From: JAGPFW01 sp964535155
Lineage (GTDB): Bacteria; Patescibacteriota; WWE3; UBA101185; UBA10185
Direction: 5' to 3'
DNA length: 10,320 bases
Assembly (NCBI GenBank): GCA_964535155.1
Contig: CAZHSR010000030.1
Coordinates: forward strand, 1-10,320
Made by a program: the position numbers and the translations under genes
Part shown: positions 4,956-10,040 of the stretch, piece after piece
How the letters are laid out: every line of letters begins with the position of its first letter
Position numbering within the stretch: position 1 is the stretch's first letter
The notes under the pieces: model-generated
What the model saw: the letters and a program-made list of their open reading frames with translations, nothing else
What the model was told of the DNA's origin: nothing
The model's database searches: none

Positions 4956-5819
4956 TTAAGCCTCCTTCACTCCCCGCCACAAATCCACAAACCCCCTGTA
5001 GTTTTCCGCAATCTTGTTTATAGTCTCCTCCTCGGAAACCGAATTACCCAAATGGTCCAGCAAAGGTTGCATAAAAATAGTCCTTCCAACTGCAAAGCCA
5101 ATTATTTGGTCAAACTTTGCAGCTTCCCCCAACCAAAACCTTACCTTTCCCGCGTCCTCTCCGCGACCCAAGACAATAACCTTTTCATCCTCTGGAATTA
5201 CTTCCAAAACCTGCTTCCACCCCTCCGCAGAAAAGCCTTCTAGTTTCCATATACTTGCTTTTACTTTGTCCGCAATCTCTACAATAGCTTGAGCGGTTTT
5301 CTCTGGACGAATTTCTGCTTCAAAATCCCTTCCACTATTTTTGTCATTTTCTGTTGGAGGGACTAAAAGCTCAAATAACAACTTATTGTGGGTCTTTTGG
5401 CAATAATCGCTTAATTTTTTTAGCCTTTTTAACTGCTTTTTATTTGCTCTCGCATTTTGAGGATTATACCTTACCAAAACCTTTACATAAGAGGGTTGCA
5501 AACCTTCAATATGTTTTGCAAATTTTCGTCCGTATTCAAAGTCAAAAATTTCTTGGCCACTTTTCTCCACTCCAACCGATGTAACCACGCCCATACTATT
5601 TGCCTTCTCAATAATCTCTGTCCCGTACATCTCATCCACTAGAATTCCCAGTTCCTCTGGCCTCTCCACCGAATTTCTAACTTGCAGAAAAGCTTTGAAT
5701 ACTAAGTTTTTTAGGCGCTTAATCTCTTCCACTTGTTCTAAATTTGGCTTGCCTTCAATTCCCAAAATATTTTTGGAAAAGGAAGATCTATGATCAAAAG
5801 GTAAAATTAACAAATCCAT
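4956..5819 (-). CDS. Stand-alone DUF2090 class I aldolase-like protein (287 aa)
   Basis: The sequence follows the DUF2090 domain, known as the C-terminal part of some IolC proteins and assigned to 5-dehydro-2-deoxy-6-phosphogluconate aldolase-type chemistry in inositol breakdown. Visible landmarks in a TIM-barrel order: LPFDHR (6-11), GILVDEMYG (58-66), EKSG (85-88), VKVLVRYNP (112-120), LLFELLVPP (147-155), SIWKLEG (189-195) with Lys192 as the likely Schiff-base lysine, and GFAVGRTIF (241-249) as phosphate-binding loop. The kinase half of IolC is absent, and no inositol genes lie nearby, so the substrate is open; a role in another sugar-phosphate cleavage is plausible. The gene follows the lipoprotein by 24 bp, probably in one operon. 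The ribosome site is poor (AAAAGC then an A run). Confidence 0.8.
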   Translation of the reverse strand: MDLLILPFDHRSSFSKNILGIEGKPNLEQVEEIKRLKNLVFKAFLQVRNSVERPEELGILVDEMYGTEIIEKANSMGVVTSVGVEKSGQEIFDFEYGRKFAKHIEGLQPSYVKVLVRYNPQNARANKKQLKRLKKLSDYCQKTHNKLLFELLVPPTENDKNSGRDFEAEIRPEKTAQAIVEIADKVKASIWKLEGFSAEGWKQVLEVIPEDEKVIVLGRGEDAGKVRFWLGEAAKFDQIIGFAVGRTIFMQPLLDHLGNSVSEEETINKIAENYRGFVDLWRGVKEA

Positions 5820-5843
5820 TTTTTTTGCTTTTCAAAACTGTCT

Positions 5844-6533
5844 TTACTGACAATTAAACTCTGTTTTACAAGCCTCTACTTCTGAAGCCATTGGAAGGGA
5901 ATCACACATTCCGCACATATTCACTCCTTCAACTAAGTCTGTCATTTCGGGAATATTTAATTCCGTAAACTCAACTCCTTCTGGAAGTGCAAACATGGAA
6001 GGCTCAATTGCCTTGTCCTCACAGGAATATTCCATGTTTACAAAGTAATCTGGTGCTGCAATAGGGGTTTCCTCGGTTTCTGAGGTTGTATCTACTTCTT
6101 CCAGATCCTTAATGGAAATCTTTGTTCCTGTGGATTGGCCTTCCATCCATGTATAAAGATATTCTGGTGTATAAATTGTGTTTGAATCTATTAAATCCTC
6201 TCCCATCTGGATTTTTGCCTGCGCCCGCATGTTAGTCCCATCGGTATAGACTTTCCCTTCTAAATTCTCATAAGTGTAAGTGCACTCCATAGCTTTTTTC
6301 ATGCCCAGGATTTCTTCTAGCTTTCCTAATGGAGACTTATTTCCTTTTTCTGCCGGAGCAAAAGCGGATTTTTCTTTTCCTTTTTCCTGTTGTGAATCCT
6401 TTGCTGCCTCTGGTGATTTTTTTGAAAACAGATTTTTTACATCATCCATGCTTTTTGGCATTGTGCAGGCGGTTAAAAGTGGCACGAGTGAAAGAAGTAA
6501 TACGAATGTGAGGTTTCGAAATTTGTTATTCAT
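5844..6533 (-). CDS. Lipoprotein with a predicted beta-sheet domain (229 aa)
   Basis: Starting at the ATG at 6533, the product has a lipoprotein signal peptide: basic MNNKFR, a hydrophobic core (LTFVLLLSLVPLL), and lipobox LTAC with Cys23 as the lipidated residue. A Lys/Ser/Glu-rich linker (about 27-65) leads to a domain beginning MECTYTYENLEGKVYTDGTNMR, with strands and aromatic patches (IYTPEYLYTWMEG) resembling LolA/RseB-like lipid- or envelope-binding folds at pattern level only. The C-terminus is cysteine-rich (CGMCDSL...ACKTEFNCQ), likely disulfide-bonded outside the cell. The ATG lies 6 nt after TATAAT. A longer start at 6563 would run back through the promoter and is rejected. The gene leads the operon with the DUF2090 gene. 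Confidence 0.82.
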   Translation of the reverse strand: MNNKFRNLTFVLLLSLVPLLTACTMPKSMDDVKNLFSKKSPEAAKDSQQEKGKEKSAFAPAEKGNKSPLGKLEEILGMKKAMECTYTYENLEGKVYTDGTNMRAQAKIQMGEDLIDSNTIYTPEYLYTWMEGQSTGTKISIKDLEEVDTTSETEETPIAAPDYFVNMEYSCEDKAIEPSMFALPEGVEFTELNIPEMTDLVEGVNMCGMCDSLPMASEVEACKTEFNCQ

Positions 6534-6539
6534 AAAAAA

Positions 6540-6545
6540 ATTATA
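6540..6545 (-). promoter_or_regulatory. -10 of the lipoprotein operon, next to a repeat array
   Basis: Minus strand TATAAT (6545-6540) ends 6 nt before the ATG at 6533, implying a leaderless mRNA. The position of the -35 falls inside the GGACACTTCT repeat (6550-6583) and no consensus -35 is seen, so the repeat may have replaced it or supply an activator site. Confidence 0.65.
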
Positions 6546-6549
6546 CACT

Positions 6550-6625
6550 TTTTTTAAGGACACTTCTCACCGAGGACACTTCTGACAAATGTAATAAATG
6601 TCCCCAAATGTCAGAGAGTGTCTCG
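6550..6625. repeat. REP-like element: 16-bp-period GGACACTTCT repeats plus large imperfect palindrome
   Basis: GGACACTTCT occurs at 6558-6567 and 6574-6583, exactly 16 bp apart. Bases 6550-6583 are identical (34 bp) to 8311-8344, upstream of the sigma gene. The second unit also forms the left arm of a palindrome: CGAG, ACACT and TCTGACA (6572-6587) pair with TGTCAGA, AGTGT and CTCG (6609-6625) with one bulge on each side, around a 21-nt loop. This resembles interspersed palindromic (REP/BIME) elements. Between the secreted-protein stop and the lipoprotein promoter it could also stop transcription. Confidence 0.75.
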
Positions 6626-6681
6626 CTGAGTCATGTTTTGAGGTTGTCTAGTGCCATGAGAAGCTTGGAAAATATTTCTAT

Positions 6682-7134
6682 TTATTTGCCTCTTCCCTTA
6701 CCAAAAGGACTTCCCTGGTATTGATTTGTCCCCTCTCCATCACAAGATTCCCTTCTGGTTTTAAGCTGTTCCAGTCTAGAAGCAATTTCCTCTTGTGAAA
6801 TCCCTCTTTCTGCCCAACGAGCTTTTGCCTCTTCGGTTCTCTTGGCTTGAAAGCTTTCCATAGAAATTCCGGCTTCTTCTAAGATTTCAGAAAAAGTCAT
6901 GGTTTCCATTTTTGCTGACAACTCTTCCACCGAAATTCCTAGCATTTCTGCTTTAGAAGCTAATCCATGTCTAGCGAATCGATTTTCGGACATATTCTTA
7001 AATTGTCCTTGAGATTTGTTACCAAAAGGGCCTAAAGGAGTTTGCTCGGTTTCGGCGGACACAGCATTAAGATTTAATGCGACCCCTCCTATCAAAGCGC
7101 CTGTGGCTAAGCTTAATAATATTTTTTTGTTCAT
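6682..7134 (-). CDS. Secreted helical protein, DUF2680-like pattern (150 aa)
   Basis: The start is the ATG at 7134: AAAGGAGG ends 8 nt upstream, whereas the in-frame GTG at 7143 lies inside that ribosome site. A signal peptide (NKKILLSLATGALIGGVALNLNAVSA) precedes a mature, charged, all-helical chain. It contains short helix motifs of the form LGISVEELSAKME and AGISMESFQAKR, then ERGISQEEIASRLEQLKTRR: three spaced G-I-S-x-E-E/S units, as in DUF2680-type secreted proteins of unknown function. The end is Gly/Lys-rich (SPFGKGRGK). It lies downstream of the sigma/membrane pair and could be an envelope target of that sigma factor; this is inference. It has its own strong ribosome site, unlike most genes here, and a palindrome in its upstream region. 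Confidence 0.8.
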   Translation of the reverse strand: MNKKILLSLATGALIGGVALNLNAVSAETEQTPLGPFGNKSQGQFKNMSENRFARHGLASKAEMLGISVEELSAKMETMTFSEILEEAGISMESFQAKRTEEAKARWAERGISQEEIASRLEQLKTRRESCDGEGTNQYQGSPFGKGRGK

Positions 7135-7155
7135 TGTATTCACCTCCTTTTAAAA

Positions 7156-7179
7156 ACTTGTTACATATGTATTACAAGT
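7156..7179. promoter_or_regulatory. Palindromic candidate operator upstream of the secreted-protein gene
   Basis: ACTTGT (7156-7161) and ACAAGT (7174-7179) flank a perfect TACATATGTA palindrome (7162-7171), with the centres offset by 2 bp. The site sits about 20-45 bp before the ATG at 7134, where a repressor could block transcription. No clear -10/-35 pair can be placed, so the promoter itself is unresolved. Confidence 0.35.
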
Positions 7180-7209
7180 AAGGGAAGGAATTTATTTCAT
7201 TTTAATATG

Positions 7210-7236
7210 AGGACACTTCTGGGTGAGAAGTGTCCT
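7210..7236. repeat. Perfect inverted pair of the GGACACTTCT repeat
   Basis: AGGACACTTCT (7210-7220) and AGAAGTGTCCT (7226-7236) form an 11-bp perfect stem with a GGGTG loop. It begins 5 bp past the stop of the membrane-protein gene. Here the unit is head-to-head, while at 6558 and 8319 it is direct. Without a T tract it is not a classic terminator, but it could end or stabilise the sigma operon mRNA. Confidence 0.82.
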
Positions 7237-7240
7237 TGTG

Positions 7241-7747
7241 TCACAAAAGCGACGTGGTTTTACGCTGGTATTTAGGGCTCCGCGGAAGATGCTTTTGTGG
7301 TAGGTTTTTTCTTTGTGGCGCATAATCCCTTCGATGGTAGGGCACACGACGGATTAGGTTTCGTGTTGGGGTTGTTTGCTTAATTAAAAATCCTGTAATC
7401 ATTGAGACAAGAAGCACTGCCAATAAGAGTACGGAAAAGTTTATTTTATAAGCAATTTCTGACTTTTTTAGTAGAAACAAGCTAATTATTAGGAAAACAA
7501 CAGCTAGCAACCCATATTCCCAAGGAATTTTGGTAAGCCAATTTAAATGCGTTATTCCCATGGGTCGCCCAGCTTCCATTCTAAAAAAGAGCAGGCTAAA
7601 AAATAGGCTTGTTATCAAAAATCCCAGCGCTATCCCCATAACCAAGAACACATTTCCGGCAATAAAGTAAGCCCTTGGGAGCATTTTCACTTCCCTTCCC
7701 GAAATTTTTTCCATTATATTTTGCTTTAAATCCATATTTAATTCCAT
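7241..7747 (-). CDS. Three-helix membrane protein, candidate anti-sigma factor (168 aa)
   Basis: The gene starts 4 bp after the ECF sigma stop with no ribosome site, so it is translationally coupled. About 26 residues of charged N-terminus (MDLKQNIMEKISGREVK) precede membrane segments at about 27-55, 77-93 and 103-122. Partner position and topology (short cytoplasmic N-terminus, membrane body) suggest an anti-sigma factor, but no zinc-type HxxxCxxC motif is present, so this rests on context only. The last 45 residues are strikingly basic and Pro-rich (RNLIRRVPYHRRDYAPQRK...), and the DNA there is more GC-rich than around it. Together with the adjoining repeat hairpin this suggests the original 3' end may have been replaced or frameshifted. 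An alternative start at the fifth codon (Met5) is possible. Confidence 0.65.
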   Translation of the reverse strand: MELNMDLKQNIMEKISGREVKMLPRAYFIAGNVFLVMGIALGFLITSLFFSLLFFRMEAGRPMGITHLNWLTKIPWEYGLLAVVFLIISLFLLKKSEIAYKINFSVLLLAVLLVSMITGFLIKQTTPTRNLIRRVPYHRRDYAPQRKNLPQKHLPRSPKYQRKTTSLL

Positions 7748-7751
7748 GTTT

Positions 7752-8308
7752 TTATTTATATACTACACCACTATTGATACAAATCTCCTTCAACTTTTCT
7801 TTCGCCCTTGCCATTCTGATGCCAACTGTCCCCACAGGTATTTTAAGTATAGAACATATTTCCTCGTATTTTTTCCCTTCAAGATAATATAAAACTAACA
7901 CTTCTTTATATTTTAACGAAATTTCGTTTAAACAGGTTTCAACCGAAGTATTAAACTCTACTTTTTCTGCTTCTTTTTCTGGAAGGGCGATGCCGGATTT
8001 TATTGTTGCAAAAATGTCAAAGTTCAAGGCGGAAAGATTTATGATTTTTTTGTTGGCGTTAAAATGATTAACGGCTTCATTGTGGGCAATTCGGTAGATC
8101 CAACTGGAAAATTTTTACTGGTGTCAAACCCTTTTAAGTGAGTAAAGGCTTTTATAAAGGTTTTTTGTAAAATATCTTGCGTGGCAGAATCGTTATGGCC
8201 TAAATGGCTGATATAACGGGAAAGTTTTGCTTGATAGCGATCAACAATTTCAGAAAACGCTTCTTGATTTTGGTTGATTATTATTGGGATGAGTTGTTCG
8301 TCTTTCAT
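7752..8308 (-). CDS. ECF-type sigma-70 factor, split by a -1 frameshift (185 aa if joined)
   Basis: Frame one (8308 leftward) encodes region 2: MKDEQLIPIIINQNQEAFSE..., then DILQKTFIKAFTHLKGFDTSKNF. It then loses similarity and stops at 8039. Re-reading one base (8108) continues with SSWIYRIAHNEAVNHF, the expected end of region 2, and on to region 4 (CLNEISLKYKEVLVLYYLEG, YEEICSILKIPVGTVGIRMARAKEKL). The joined protein, 8308-8108 plus 8108-7752, has the normal ECF length of about 185 aa. The junction is A AAT TTT (8114-8108), a canonical slippery heptamer in the correct frame. It may be programmed -1 frameshifting, a one-base loss in the T run (5 to 4), or a sequence error. ECF factors steer RNA polymerase to stress or envelope promoters. 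The membrane protein at 7241-7747 follows directly. Confidence 0.78.
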
Positions 8309-8310
8309 AA

Positions 8311-8360
8311 TTTTTTAAGGACACTTCTCACCGAGGACACTTCTCGTTAAGGACACTTCT
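8311..8360. repeat. Triple 16-bp-period GGACACTTCT array upstream of the sigma gene
   Basis: Three exact GGACACTTCT units start at 8319, 8335 and 8351, separated by the 6-mers CACCGA and CGTTAA. The first 34 bp (8311-8344) are identical to 6550-6583, and the flanks after the last unit are similar (GATAAAT against GACAAAT). The copy therefore differs by one unit, as expected from slippage. The array abuts the sigma-factor ATG (8308), replacing any normal -10 at leaderless distance, and no Shine-Dalgarno is seen. It could be a protein-binding array or a mobile REP-type element. Confidence 0.85.
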
Positions 8361-8393
8361 GATAAATATGACAATTATGACAAATGCCTTTAA

Positions 8394-8693
8394 TTAAATA
8401 GTAAGATGTTCCAAAAACCAATCAATGTCAACACAAACCTTCCATTTTTGACGATCCCTTTTCATAAACAAAACCTCCTCGCCCTCTTTCATGGCGTCAT
8501 AAATAAATTTTGGCACTTGAGTTCCACCTTTTACTTCGGCAGCCCATTTTTTATTAACTAACAGGTCACCTTTTAAAATGCGACCAGTTTCTACCATGCT
8601 AATTCTTTGTGCGTCTATTTTGTTGTCTTTAAGGATATTGACAAGCTCTTGTTCTAATCTACGACCTTTATTTCTGGAGTAATTTCCTGGCAT
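8394..8693 (-). CDS. Small PD-(D/E)XK nuclease, Holliday-resolvase-like (99 aa)
   Basis: The protein matches the small single-domain restriction-fold nucleases often found in phages and mobile DNA. The N-terminal helix has KGRRLEQELVNIL with Glu14. Then GRILKGDLLV gives Asp43, and WAAEVKG gives Glu53 and Lys55, completing the E...D...ExK set. The C-terminal part (YDAMKEGEEVLFMKRDRQKWKVCVDI) fits the alpha/beta end of the fold. At 99 aa it is near minimal, so it probably acts as a dimer on branched or damaged DNA. No restriction methylase or phage gene lies next to it, which argues against a restriction-modification role. It has its own promoter and a leaderless-style ATG. Confidence 0.78.
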   Translation of the reverse strand: MPGNYSRNKGRRLEQELVNILKDNKIDAQRISMVETGRILKGDLLVNKKWAAEVKGGTQVPKFIYDAMKEGEEVLFMKRDRQKWKVCVDIDWFLEHLTI

Positions 8694-8700
8694 TTTTTAA

Positions 8701-8729
8701 ATACTACAGGAGGTTTGGGGGGTTGGCAA
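8701..8729 (-). promoter_or_regulatory. Promoter of the PD-(D/E)XK nuclease gene (leaderless)
   Basis: Minus strand: -35 TTGCCA (8729-8724, five of six consensus bases), 17-bp spacer, -10 TAGTAT (8706-8701), then 7 nt to the ATG at 8693. The -10 is weak, but the spacing is ideal and there is no ribosome site. Confidence 0.6.
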
Positions 8730-8767
8730 GGAAAGTCGGTAGGAAGGTACTTTTATATTAAGGAGAA

Positions 8768-9406
8768 TTAATCGCAAATTATATCTATTGCTTCCCTATT
8801 TACTGTTTTTACAAAAAAGCCCTTAATTTCCTCCCATTCCTTTTCCACCTCCGTGGCTCTTTCGGCTGTATGTTCCGCATCTTCAAAATAAGTTAAGGAT
8901 CTCAAAAGATGGGGTGTAAAACTTCCCTTTCTTAGGTATTTCCCTTCATGCAAATCTAAAATAGCCTTTAAATCCCATCCTTTAAATTGCATGATTTTAT
9001 ATAAGTCAAAGAAGTCTCTTTTTAAGCCTCTTCCAGCAATTGCTTCCAATTTCATGGCAGTTATATCCTCAATGGATGCTACCTCAAAATCCAAAAATGG
9101 CTCAGTTTTTTTAAGGAGTTTATAAGGATAAAAGAAAAGGCTGACTTCCGTATCTTTAGATTTTCCGTGAATTGTTTGCCAAGAAGTGGAAATTAATTGA
9201 AAATCTGGGATTTTAAATTCAAAGTTTCTTGAAAGTTCCTCTACAGAAAATTCTGTTGGTGAATAAATATCCAAATCATAAGAATTTCTGTGATCTAGCC
9301 ATAAAGCTAGACCCGTTCCTCCCGCGATATAACTACCTTTTGGAGTAGCTTGTTTTAATAAGCCCAAGATGTTCTTGGCATTTTCTGTAAGTCTTTGTTT
9401 AAACAT
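8768..9406 (-). CDS. AbiEii/AbiGii-type nucleotidyltransferase toxin (212 aa)
   Basis: AbiEii-type toxins are nucleotidyltransferases that modify host RNA targets such as tRNA. Counting from the ATG at 9406 (MFKQRLTENAKNIL), the sequence shows YIAGGTGLALWLDHR (26-40) as the nucleotide-binding GG-x-G loop, then SYDLDIYSP (42-50) with the metal-binding Asp44 and Asp46. Further on come SIEDITAMKLEAIAGRGLKRD (111-131) and DFFDLYKIM, the conserved helices with Lys119, Lys129 and Asp131. Start choice: upstream in-frame codons back to 9529 read through the partner gene and give no family-like sequence. The coding start overlaps the DUF6922-like gene by 52 bp, implying coupled synthesis of toxin and antitoxin. 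Activity itself is inferred from the motifs. Confidence 0.85.
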   Translation of the reverse strand: MFKQRLTENAKNILGLLKQATPKGSYIAGGTGLALWLDHRNSYDLDIYSPTEFSVEELSRNFEFKIPDFQLISTSWQTIHGKSKDTEVSLFFYPYKLLKKTEPFLDFEVASIEDITAMKLEAIAGRGLKRDFFDLYKIMQFKGWDLKAILDLHEGKYLRKGSFTPHLLRSLTYFEDAEHTAERATEVEKEWEEIKGFFVKTVNREAIDIICD

Positions 9407-9657
9407 AAAACTTCTTTCTGTGGAATACCTAAATAATAGCACCAAAAATGCGTTTCTTTTGGAGTTAAAACCCTTGAATTTTTTACTGTTTCCGCAATGT
9501 CCGCCGAAGAATATTCTTTTATCATCCATTTCCAGCCGTCTAAAGTGGAATTTTTAAGTAGTGTTTGAATAATGTAGTTTTTATCTTTTTGTGCGTCTAG
9601 GTTTTGGATTTGTGTACTAGGAAATAGTGCTTGAAGTTCTTGTGGGACTTTGTTCAT
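9355..9657 (-). CDS. DUF6922-like antitoxin partner of AbiEii (100 aa)
   Basis: The product matches the small DUF6922-type proteins often encoded just before AbiEii-family nucleotidyltransferases: an N-terminal LFP...LDAQKDKNYIIQTLL segment, then WKWMIKEYSSADIAETVKNSRVLTPKE, a helix-turn-helix-like stretch, and HFWCYYLGIP. This is probably a DNA-binding antitoxin that also represses its own promoter; that role is inferred from context. I take the ATG at 9657 (MNKVPQEL) because TATAAT ends 6 nt before it; the upstream ATG at 9672 lies beyond the -10. The 52-bp overlap with the toxin gene is unusually long. Confidence 0.75.
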   Translation of the reverse strand: MNKVPQELQALFPSTQIQNLDAQKDKNYIIQTLLKNSTLDGWKWMIKEYSSADIAETVKNSRVLTPKETHFWCYYLGIPQKEVLCLNKDLQKMPRTSWAY

Positions 9658-9663
9658 AGTTTT

Positions 9664-9691
9664 ATTATACATTTTTTTGTTTTGGTGTTAG
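9664..9691 (-). promoter_or_regulatory. Promoter of the AbiEii toxin-antitoxin operon (leaderless)
   Basis: Minus strand -10 TATAAT (9669-9664), with CTAACA (9691-9686, four of six) as a possible -35 at 16-bp spacing. The ATG follows after 6 nt (AAAACT). The -35 abuts the T tract of the upstream gene's terminator. Confidence 0.7.
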
Positions 9692-9732
9692 AAAAAAGAA
9701 AGGAGGTTTGCTTTTTGGGCGCCCCTCCCTTT
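9692..9732 (-). terminator. Intrinsic terminator of the 72-aa gene
   Basis: On the minus strand AAAGGGAGG (9732-9724) pairs with CCTCCTTT (9706-9699) with one bulged base. The loop contains a GGGCGCCC palindrome, and six Ts follow (9697-9692). It starts 12 nt beyond the stop at 9745 and insulates the AbiEii operon. Confidence 0.82.
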
Positions 9733-9744
9733 GTATTCAGATTT

Positions 9745-9963
9745 TCAAACTCTCAAATGCATGCGTACCCCTGGAATGGCGTCCAGGAGTTCCTCAAATT
9801 GCCCTAAGTTTTCCTCTGGAACAGTGTAGTCAAATACCCGTGATATTGAAAGAACTACTTCTTGCCTATGTGGGTTTATTCCCTGTTCCAGAAAGAATTG
9901 AGCTACCCGTGTCATTGGAACATCTGTATATCTCGATTGATAGAAAACCCTTATCCTTGGCAT
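9745..9963 (-). CDS. Small alpha/beta protein of unknown function (72 aa)
   Basis: No family is recognised. The start is fixed by AAAGGAGG 4 nt before the ATG (GGAGG-CGAA-ATG). The order of segments looks beta-alpha-beta-alpha-beta: MPRIRVFYQS, then MTRVAQFFLEQG, EVVLSISRVFDYTVPE, NLGQFEELLDAIPG and VRMHLRV, which suggests a small ferredoxin-like or ACT-like fold, perhaps a dimer. Arg-rich edges (R3, R5, R11, R19, R69, R71) could bind nucleic acid or a phosphate ligand; this is a guess from composition. It is a single-gene unit with a clean promoter and terminator, 77 bp downstream of the DinB-type gene, and uses a leadered, Shine-Dalgarno mode. Confidence 0.75.
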   Translation of the reverse strand: MPRIRVFYQSRYTDVPMTRVAQFFLEQGINPHRQEVVLSISRVFDYTVPEENLGQFEELLDAIPGVRMHLRV

Positions 9964-9998
9964 TTCGCCTCCTTTACTGTTGGGATAATAGTACAGGT

Positions 9999-10027
9999 AT
10001 TATATCTTTTTTACCTTACTAAGTAAA
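9999..10027 (-). promoter_or_regulatory. Promoter of the 72-aa gene
   Basis: Minus strand: -35 TTTACT (10027-10022), 17-bp spacer, -10 TATAAT (10004-9999). The transcription start should be near 9992, leaving a leader of about 30 nt with the GGAGG site. A TTTTAC/GTAAAA inverted repeat overlaps the -35 region and may be an operator. Confidence 0.68.
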
Positions 10028-10040
10028 ACTTCATTTTCTT

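Noticed and set aside
6534..6563. Longer start for the lipoprotein (ATG at 6563)
   Set aside because: It would place the coding start inside the repeat and upstream of the TATAAT. The ATG at 6533 gives an ideal lipoprotein signal.
7135..7143. GTG at 7143 as start of the secreted protein
   Set aside because: It overlaps the AAAGGAGGTG ribosome site. The ATG at 7134 has correct spacing.
7241..7375. Transposase remnant in the alternative frame of the basic tail
   Set aside because: The frame is short and I see no transposase motif. Only the composition shift is reported.
8309..8321. A -10 hexamer for the sigma gene next to its ATG
   Set aside because: CCTTAA or TTAAAA at that distance is too poor. 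The promoter is probably upstream of or within the repeat array.
8311..8360. CRISPR array
   Set aside because: Units are 10 bp with 6-bp spacers, far too short, and no cas gene is nearby.
9407..9529. Longer start for the AbiEii-like protein
   Set aside because: The extra 41 residues match no family pattern and lie fully inside the partner gene.
9708..10022. Open plus-strand frame of 104 codons
   Set aside because: It lies opposite the 72-aa minus gene, which has a ribosome site, promoter and terminator. The plus frame's protein is Cys/Pro/Leu-rich without a pattern, and the GGAGG near 9702 is the terminator arm.
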